Source of the DNA: Staphylococcus sp. MI 10-1553 | Lineage (GTDB): Bacteria > Bacillota > Bacilli > Staphylococcales > Staphylococcaceae | Length of the DNA stretch: 64,000 bases | Direction of reading: 5' to 3' | Assembly (NCBI RefSeq): GCF_010365305.1 | Contig: NZ_CP048279.1 | Span: forward strand, 1,488,001-1,552,000 | In this document: positions 58,696 to 64,000 of the stretch, one piece after another | How the letters are laid out: every line of letters starts with the position of its first letter | How positions within the stretch are numbered: the first letter of the stretch is position 1 | The notes under the pieces: generated by a model | Seen by the model: only the letters and a program-made list of their open reading frames with translations | The model's database searches: none | What the model was told of the DNA's origin: nothing | Made by a program: the position numbers and the translations under genes

Positions 58696-59655
58696 ATGAA
58701 AAGATGGCAAACACTGGGTGGTACACTTATTGGTGCTTCATTAGTTTTAGGTGCATGTGGTGGTGCATCTCAACAAAGTGGTGATCAAGGTGATACGAAA
58801 AGTTCTAACGTTGAAGGAACAGTTAAAGGGAACGGTTCATCAACAGTAGCCCCAATCATTGAAAAATTGAACGAAGATTTTTCTTCAAGTCACGATAAAG
58901 CAACAGTAGAAAACGTGACTTCAGGAACTGGTGACGGGTTCAAACAATTCATTGCAGGTAAAACTGACTTCTCAAATGCATCACGTCCCATTAAAGATGA
59001 AGAAAAATCACAATTGAAGGATAAAGGGATAGATTATACAGAATTCAAAGTGGCTCAAGATGGTTTAACGATTGCAGTCAACAAAGATAACGACTTTCTT
59101 AAAGAGATTTCATTAGAAGATCTGAAAAAGATTTATTCTGGAGAAGCTAAAAAGTGGTCAGATGTTGATGCTGATTATCCTGACGAACCGATTAAAGCAT
59201 TCTCGCCAGACCAATCCCACGGTACATATGATTTCTTTACTGAAGAAGTGATGGATGATGCGGATATTCAAGCTGAGAAAAATCAAAATACTGATGTCAT
59301 TGTAAAATCTGTTCAAGATAACAAAGAAGGTATCGGTTTCTTCGCGTATAACTTCTATAAAGAAAATGAAGATAGCTTAAAAGCGGTCAAAGTGAAAGGC
59401 GATGATGGTAAAGCAGTTGGGCCAGATCAAAAAACAATACAAGATGGTTCATATCCATTAAGCAGACCATTATTCATTTACGCTAACAATGAAAAACTAA
59501 AAAATAATGATGCTTTCGCTGAATTTATGAAATTTACATTAGAGGATAAAGGTAAAGCAGCTGAAGCAAAAGGTGTAGATTATGTTGCATTACCTGAAAA
59601 AGATTATGATACGCAACTTAAAAAATTAGAAGAAATTACGGGTGAAGATAAATAA
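58696..59655 (+). CDS. pstS: phosphate ABC transporter substrate-binding lipoprotein PstS
   Basis: This 319-residue lipoprotein captures phosphate outside the cell. The signal peptide ends in the lipobox LGAC with the lipidated Cys21, followed by a Ser/Gln-rich tether. Phosphate-contacting loops are visible as [11 protein letters not shown] (about 44-54), [10 protein letters not shown] (about 76-85) and [11 protein letters not shown] (about 172-182). AGGAGGATG lies upstream. It is the first gene of the pst operon. A hairpin after it probably limits read-through, giving more PstS than permease. Confidence 0.96.
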   Translation: MKRWQTLGGTLIGASLVLGACGGASQQSGDQGDTKSSNVEGTVKGNGSSTVAPIIEKLNEDFSSSHDKATVENVTSGTGDGFKQFIAGKTDFSNASRPIKDEEKSQLKDKGIDYTEFKVAQDGLTIAVNKDNDFLKEISLEDLKKIYSGEAKKWSDVDADYPDEPIKAFSPDQSHGTYDFFTEEVMDDADIQAEKNQNTDVIVKSVQDNKEGIGFFAYNFYKENEDSLKAVKVKGDDGKAVGPDQKTIQDGSYPLSRPLFIYANNEKLKNNDAFAEFMKFTLEDKGKAAEAKGVDYVALPEKDYDTQLKKLEEITGEDK

Positions 59656-59712
59656 TAATCTCACGTGCTTACCATACTGATTAAACAATTGAATTGTAAG
59701 TAGTCGTGTTCG

Positions 59713-59755
59713 GGGTTGAGTATTGTCACTAAATGATAATACTTCAACCCTTTTT
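59713..59755 (+). terminator. attenuator-like terminator between pstS and pstC
   Basis: GGGTTGAGTATT (59713-59724) pairs with AATACTTCAACCC (59738-59750) with a single bulged A, followed by TTTTT. It lies 18 bases ahead of pstC and would let only part of the transcripts continue. Confidence 0.75.
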
Positions 59756-59773
59756 AGAAAAGGAGTCAGTAAG

Positions 59774-60700
59774 ATGAAATCACAAAATAATATTAGAGCA
59801 CTCATTCAAAAGAAGAGTCATGCGGGCTCATCTCTCAGCGCTAAAATGATGCCGATTATTTTAGCCATTATTGCTGCGATATCCATTTTGACAACTCTTG
59901 GCATTGTGATCACGTTGCTCACCGAAACAATCACTTTTTTCACACGTGTGCCGTTATCCAAATTTTTTCTTGAAACTGATTGGAATCCTTTTAGTGCCAC
60001 ACCTAAATACGGCATTTGGGCATTAATTGTAGGAACTTTAAAAATTACGTTAATCGCGACAATTTTTGCAGTACCAGTTGGTTTAGGTGCCGCAATTTAT
60101 TTGAGTGAATATGCTTCCAAAAAAACACGTAAAATCATTAAACCGATTTTAGAAGTTTTGGCAGGTATTCCCACAATTGTTTACGGCTTTTTTGCACTCA
60201 CGTTAGTTACGCCTGTACTGAGAACAATTTTCCCAAGTATCGGCAGTTTTAATGCGATCAGCCCAGGTTTAGTTGTAGGTGTCATGATTATTCCAATGAT
60301 AGCGAGTATGAGCGAAGATGCGATGTCTTCGGTTCCTCAAAAAATTCGCGAAGGTGCACTGGGCCTCGGTTCTACTAAGTTAGAAATGGTGTTCAAAGTG
60401 GTCATCCCTGCAGCAACATCAGGTATTATGGCTTCAATTGTATTAGCTATTTCACGTGCCATTGGTGAAACGATGATTGTGTCACTCGCAGCAGGTTCAA
60501 GTCCATCATTTGACTTGTCATTCTCGCATTCGATTCAAACAATGACAGCCTATATTGTTCAAGTCTCACAAGGGGATGCAACGAATGGGTCCGATCTTTA
60601 TTACAGTATTTACGCAGTCGGATTCACATTATTTATTTTCACATTAGTGATGAACTTTATTTCACAATGGATAACTAAACGTTTCAGGGAGGAGTATTAA
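59774..60700 (+). CDS. pstC: phosphate ABC transporter permease PstC
   Basis: This 308-residue permease has six hydrophobic segments and the EAA-type loop (EGALGLGSTKLEMVFKVVIP) that contacts the ATPase. The ATG at 59774 is chosen because AAAGGAGTCAGTAAG is directly upstream and PstC proteins start MKSQNN-like; a longer in-frame ATG at 59723 falls inside the attenuator stem. It pairs with PstA to form the channel across the membrane. It is followed two bases after the stop by pstA. Confidence 0.94.
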   Translation: MKSQNNIRALIQKKSHAGSSLSAKMMPIILAIIAAISILTTLGIVITLLTETITFFTRVPLSKFFLETDWNPFSATPKYGIWALIVGTLKITLIATIFAVPVGLGAAIYLSEYASKKTRKIIKPILEVLAGIPTIVYGFFALTLVTPVLRTIFPSIGSFNAISPGLVVGVMIIPMIASMSEDAMSSVPQKIREGALGLGSTKLEMVFKVVIPAATSGIMASIVLAISRAIGETMIVSLAAGSSPSFDLSFSHSIQTMTAYIVQVSQGDATNGSDLYYSIYAVGFTLFIFTLVMNFISQWITKRFREEY

Positions 60701-60702
60701 TT

Positions 60703-61581
60703 ATGAATTTAGTGGATCAAAAAAATGTCGAAGCACAACTCTCTGGTCGTTTGACTAAAAACAAAGTATTTAAAACGATTTTCTTTATTTGTACATTATT
60801 AGGACTCATCGTTTTAGCCATTCTTATTATTGATATTTTAAGAAAAGGGCTACCAGTAATGAGCACTGACTTTTTTACGAACTTTTCTTCATCGTCAGCA
60901 AGTTCAGCTGGGGTAAAAGGCGCCTTAATCGGAACATTGTGGCTCATGATGACCTTAATTCCTATCGCGCTCGTTTTAGGAGTTGGTAGTGCGATTTATT
61001 TGGAAGAATATGCAAAAGACAATGCATTTACTAAATTTATTCGTGTCAATATATCAAATTTAGCTTCAGTTCCTTCTATCGTTTACGGTTTATTGGGCGC
61101 AACGATTTTTGTCGCATTACTGCAATTAGGGAATTCGGTCATAGCTGCTGCATTAACGCTAGCATTACTCATTTTACCTGTTATTATCGTCGCTAGCCAA
61201 GAAGCCATTCGCTCTGTACCTCATTCAGTGAAGGAAGCATCATATGGATTAGGGGCGAATAAATGGCAAACGATACAACAAGTCGTGTTACCCGCAGCAA
61301 TTCCCGGCATTATTACAGGTGTTATTTTAGCCATTTCACGTGCCATTGGCGAAACAGCACCATTAGTCGCGATTGGTATTCCGACGATTTTATTACGAAC
61401 ACCGAACAGTATATTAGATTCGTTCCAAACATTACCTTTACAAATTTATGATTGGGCACGTAAACCTGGCATCGATTTCCAAGCGTTATCGTCTGCTGCC
61501 ATTATCGTATTACTCGCTATTCTACTTATTTTAAATACTATTGCAGTCATTATTCGGAACAAATATTCTAACAAGTATTAA
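60703..61581 (+). CDS. pstA: phosphate ABC transporter permease PstA
   Basis: This 292-residue partner permease also has six hydrophobic helices and an EAA loop (EASYGLGANKWQTIQQVVLP near residue 175). Its topology and length are typical of PstA. GGGAGGAG lies upstream within the end of pstC, so the two are translated together. It forms the phosphate channel with PstC and is driven by PstB, the next gene. Confidence 0.95.
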   Translation: MNLVDQKNVEAQLSGRLTKNKVFKTIFFICTLLGLIVLAILIIDILRKGLPVMSTDFFTNFSSSSASSAGVKGALIGTLWLMMTLIPIALVLGVGSAIYLEEYAKDNAFTKFIRVNISNLASVPSIVYGLLGATIFVALLQLGNSVIAAALTLALLILPVIIVASQEAIRSVPHSVKEASYGLGANKWQTIQQVVLPAAIPGIITGVILAISRAIGETAPLVAIGIPTILLRTPNSILDSFQTLPLQIYDWARKPGIDFQALSSAAIIVLLAILLILNTIAVIIRNKYSNKY

Positions 61582-61598
61582 GGAAATGAGGGTTATTC

Positions 61599-62441
61599 AT
61601 GACTGAAATTCAAACATTGGAAAGAGAAACTGAAATCGTTAATCAAAAGCAACAAAGTCATATACACCAACAAACAGAACAAAATCATGCTATCGTATAT
61701 TCTACGCAAAACTTAGATTTATGGTATGGTGAACAACATTCTTTAAAAAATATTAACTTAGACATTTACGAAAAGAATGTCACTGCGATTATTGGGCCAT
61801 CTGGTTCTGGCAAATCAACATATGTGAAAGCACTTAATCGTATGGTTGAACTCGTTCCATCTGTGAAAACGTCAGGCAAAATTTTCTATAGAGATCAAAA
61901 TATTTTCGATAAACGTTATCCGGTTGAAAAGTTACGTACACAAGTTGGGATGGTTTTCCAACAACCGAATCCATTTCCAAAATCCATTTACGACAATATT
62001 ACGTACGGGCCACGTATTCACGGCATTAAAGATAAGAAAATATTAGATGAAATTGTTGAAAAATCACTTAAAGGCGCAGCGATTTGGGATGAATTAAAAG
62101 ACCGTCTGAACCAAAATGCATATAGCCTTTCTGGTGGTCAACAGCAACGTGTATGTATTGCGCGTTGTTTAGCAATTGAGCCTGATGTCATTTTAATGGA
62201 CGAACCGACATCAGCGCTTGACCCTATTTCGACGTTAAAAGTGGAAGAACTGATTCAAGATTTAAAGAAAGATTATTCTATTATTATTGTCACGCATAAT
62301 ATGCAACAAGCGGCACGTGTTTCTGACAAAACGGCCTTTTTCTTAAATGGTTACGTGAATGAATATGATGACACGGATAAGATTTTCTCAAACCCTTCTG
62401 ATAAGCAAACAGAAGATTATATTTCAGGACGTTTTGGTTAA
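61599..62441 (+). CDS. pstB: phosphate ABC transporter ATP-binding protein PstB
   Basis: This 280-residue ATPase energises phosphate import. An N-terminal Gln-rich extension of about 30 residues precedes the ABC core. Walker A is GPSGSGKST (about 66-74), the signature is LSGGQQQR (about 176-183) and Walker B is [13 protein letters not shown] (about 197-209). The next gene phoU starts one base after the stop, as is usual. Confidence 0.96.
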   Translation: MTEIQTLERETEIVNQKQQSHIHQQTEQNHAIVYSTQNLDLWYGEQHSLKNINLDIYEKNVTAIIGPSGSGKSTYVKALNRMVELVPSVKTSGKIFYRDQNIFDKRYPVEKLRTQVGMVFQQPNPFPKSIYDNITYGPRIHGIKDKKILDEIVEKSLKGAAIWDELKDRLNQNAYSLSGGQQQRVCIARCLAIEPDVILMDEPTSALDPISTLKVEELIQDLKKDYSIIIVTHNMQQAARVSDKTAFFLNGYVNEYDDTDKIFSNPSDKQTEDYISGRFG

Positions 62442-62442
62442 T

Positions 62443-63093
62443 ATGACAGTCATTAGAAAGCGTTATGAAGGTCAACTCAATGATTTGCTAAAAGATTTAC
62501 GTGTTTTGGGGTTGCACACGTACAGTATGGTTCAGAAATCCGTAAAAGTCTTATCAGATGAAGATATTACACATGCGCGACAAATTGTGAAAAGCGATAG
62601 AAAAATCAATCAAATGGAATATGATATTAACGAAAAAGTCGTGATGCTAATTACACGACAACAACCGATTGCGAAAGATTTAAGAATGATGATTGCAACA
62701 CTTAAAATCGCTTCCGAATTTGAACGTATAGGGGATAATGCCGCAAATATCGCTAAAATTAGAACACGTGCACAGATTACCGATCACTATATTATAACAC
62801 GGCTTGAAACAATGGGCGCCTTGGCGTTGTTGATGCTTCAAGATTTATATGATGCTACTAAAAACGATGATTTAGATCTTGTTAAAGAAATTATAGAACG
62901 AGATATTGACATTGATGATTTATATAAGCAGATTATTAATACGAGTTACTTAATAGATAATGATCCGTTTGTCGCTGGTCAGGCGCATCTTGTTGCACGA
63001 TATCTAGAGCGCATTGGTGATCACGTCGTCAATATCGCTGAACATTTGTATTATTTTATTACCGGTGATCGCTATGAATCTTATACGAATTAA
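62443..63093 (+). CDS. phoU: phosphate signalling protein PhoU
   Basis: This 216-residue protein has two three-helix bundles with metal-binding motifs (EFERIGDNAANIAK near residue 90 and YLERIGDHVVNIAE near residue 190). It links the Pst transporter to the PhoR sensor and damps phosphate uptake when phosphate is plentiful. The ATG at 62443 gives the usual MTVIRKRYEG; a longer frame from 62359 lies inside pstB and is a shadow. It ends the pst operon. Confidence 0.95.
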   Translation: MTVIRKRYEGQLNDLLKDLRVLGLHTYSMVQKSVKVLSDEDITHARQIVKSDRKINQMEYDINEKVVMLITRQQPIAKDLRMMIATLKIASEFERIGDNAANIAKIRTRAQITDHYIITRLETMGALALLMLQDLYDATKNDDLDLVKEIIERDIDIDDLYKQIINTSYLIDNDPFVAGQAHLVARYLERIGDHVVNIAEHLYYFITGDRYESYTN

Positions 63094-63116
63094 CGCTTCC
63101 CAATTTTCATTTAAAA

Positions 63117-63125
63117 TGGTATGAT
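63117..63125 (+). promoter_or_regulatory. extended -10 promoter for rpmG
   Basis: TGGTATGAT at 63117-63125 is an extended -10 box, 39 bases ahead of rpmG. The -35 area is TTTTCATTT. The gap after phoU is short and holds no terminator I can see. Confidence 0.5.
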
Positions 63126-63164
63126 AATAAGGTCGTATTTTAATGATAGATGAGGAGGGTTAAT

Positions 63165-63314
63165 ATGCGCGTAAACGTTACTTTAGCATGTACAGATTGT
63201 GGAGATCGTAACTACATCACTACTAAAAACAAACGTACTAATCCTGAACGTATTGAAATGAAAAAATTCTGTGCACGTGAAAACAAACAAACATTACACC
63301 GAGAAACAAAATAA
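63165..63314 (+). CDS. rpmG: 50S ribosomal protein L33
   Basis: This 49-residue protein is L33 of the large subunit. It starts [17 protein letters not shown] and ends KQTLHRETK. The first CxxC pair (Cys9, Cys12) is present but the second pair is reduced to one cysteine (FCAREN), so it is the incomplete zinc-binding form common in staphylococci, where more than one L33 gene exists. GAGGAGGG lies upstream. It is too short to appear in a list of longer reading frames and is bounded by a promoter and terminator. Confidence 0.95.
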   Translation: MRVNVTLACTDCGDRNYITTKNKRTNPERIEMKKFCARENKQTLHRETK

Positions 63315-63328
63315 TTGTTTCAATCTTG

Positions 63329-63358
63329 GGCTAGGACATTGTGTTCTAGCCATTTTTT
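63329..63358 (+). terminator. terminator after rpmG
   Basis: GGCTAGGACA (63329-63338) pairs with TGTTCTAGCC (63342-63351) using one wobble and is followed by ATTTTTTA. It is of the same GGCTAGGACATT family as the hairpins at 9572 and 27537. Confidence 0.85.
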
Positions 63359-63405
63359 ATACCTATTTTTCAAAAAACTGTACGTAAATTCGAGACGATC
63401 TTTCC

Positions 63406-63434
63406 ATGACACAACGTCCAATGCACGATATAAT
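63406..63434 (+). promoter_or_regulatory. SigA promoter for the cyclo-ligase gene
   Basis: ATGACA (63406-63411) and TATAAT (63429-63434) are separated by 17 bases, near consensus, 28 bases ahead of the start codon. Confidence 0.7.
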
Positions 63435-63462
63435 AGGTTGAGATGTGAGGAGTGAAGATGAA

Positions 63463-64000
63463 ATGACTAAAAAGGCATTACGCCAAACTACATTACAAAA
63501 AATGAAAATGCTTCAAACCGAACAAAAGAAAACAGCAGATCGTTGGTTATTTGAACAACTCATTCAACATCCTAAATATCAACAGGCAAAGCAACTCGGC
63601 CTAGTATTGTCAATGGCACATGAAGTTACGACTGATCCCATTATTCGGCATGCAATAAACGAAGGCAAAACCGTTTATGTGCCTACAACAGATTATGAAA
63701 AGAAAGCAATGGTGTTCCAACAGTTCACAACATTTGATCAGTTAGCAACAGATGACAAGGGGATTCGCTATATTCAAGCTGATAGTCCGGTGCAAAACGA
63801 ATTAGATTTAGTCATTGTACCTGGTGTTGTATTCAATAAAGACGGATATCGGATTGGTTATGGTGGCGGTTATTTTGATCGATATCTGTCAGAATATGAG
63901 CCTACCAATTTAAGTCTCATTTATGATATACAACTCAACGAAATAGTGGACATTGAACCTCATGACTATCCTGTGTCAGAACTCATTATTGCAAAGACAT
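63463..64000 (+). CDS. 5-formyltetrahydrofolate cyclo-ligase, 5' part
   Basis: The first 179 codons of the YgfA/MTHFS family are present; the window ends before the stop. The enzyme converts 5-formyltetrahydrofolate to methenyltetrahydrofolate with ATP. The N-terminal Lys/Arg-rich MTKKALRQ, the ATP-binding GYGGGYFDRYL (about residue 132) and VPGVVFNKDGYR just before it are typical. The ATG at 63463 follows GAGGAG (63447-63452); the ATG at 63458 is in another frame. It follows rpmG, as in S. aureus. Confidence 0.93.
   Translation, partial: MTKKALRQTTLQKMKMLQTEQKKTADRWLFEQLIQHPKYQQAKQLGLVLSMAHEVTTDPIIRHAINEGKTVYVPTTDYEKKAMVFQQFTTFDQLATDDKGIRYIQADSPVQNELDLVIVPGVVFNKDGYRIGYGGGYFDRYLSEYEPTNLSLIYDIQLNEIVDIEPHDYPVSELIIAKT

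Noticed and set aside
59723..59773. N-terminal extension of pstC
   Set aside because: It starts inside the attenuator stem; AAAGGAG precedes the ATG at 59774.
62359..62442. N-terminal extension of phoU inside pstB
   Set aside because: The extension is in another frame of pstB and the ATG at 62443 gives the family N-terminus.

Overview
The window is a 64 kb stretch of a low-GC Firmicute chromosome and is almost certainly Staphylococcus. The proteins (SigA, LepA, GreA, SodA, glycyl-tRNA synthetase, Pbp3, ribosomal proteins S20, S21 and L33) are near-identical in kind and length to staphylococcal ones. Gene order follows the conserved yqe/yqf housekeeping region of Bacillales without sporulation genes. 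HrcA, PBP3 and other proteins differ enough from S. aureus as I remember it that another species is likely, perhaps of the intermedius/hyicus group; species cannot be settled from the sequence alone. There are no rRNA or tRNA genes, insertion sequences, prophage genes or CRISPR arrays, so this is core chromosome.

Layout. 1-3720: wobble-uridine hydroxylation and methylation genes (trmR, trhP1, trhP2), then udk and greA. 3925-9602: a 5-oxoproline module (pxpB, pxpC, a biotin carrier, a biotin carboxylase, pxpA, and an NRAMP-like membrane protein lacking the usual metal motifs). 9800-10486: mtnN. 10559-15544: yqeG-yqeH-aroE-yhbY-nadD-yqeK-rsfS-yqeM. 15598-19043: late competence operon comEA-comEB-comEC, then holA, with rpsT on the minus strand. 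20837-23849: lepA and hemW. 23880-31784: heat-shock operon hrcA-grpE-dnaK-dnaJ with CtsR and CIRCE operators, running into prmA, rsmE and mtaB. 31994-34856: rpsU, then nfeD-floA plus a coiled-coil hypothetical. 35206-39073: phoH-ybeY-dgkA-cdd-era-recO. 39074-41290: a structured 634-base convergent gap, then glyQS (minus strand) under a glycine T-box. 41587-46048: ccpN, ppdR-type regulator, dnaG, sigA. 46124-47901: trmK and a Nif3-like gene. 48157-51558: ispH (minus), cshB, nfo. 51660-53815: Zur-controlled zinc uptake operon. 54043-56095: ispG (minus) and sodA. 56387-58441: pbp3. 58598-63093: pstSCAB-phoU with a candidate Pho box. 63165-64000: rpmG and the start of a 5-formyltetrahydrofolate cyclo-ligase gene cut by the window edge.

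The most unusual points are these. Two genes, nfeD and ccpN, have no in-frame ATG, GTG or TTG where their conserved N-termini are encoded; for nfeD an ATT with a good ribosome binding site fits well. A long hairpin buries the comEA ribosome binding site. A roughly 410-base nested inverted-repeat element lies between recO and glyQS. The pxp/acc module looks like a split urea-carboxylase-type biotin enzyme attached to a 5-oxoprolinase. Several terminators share the same stem sequence.
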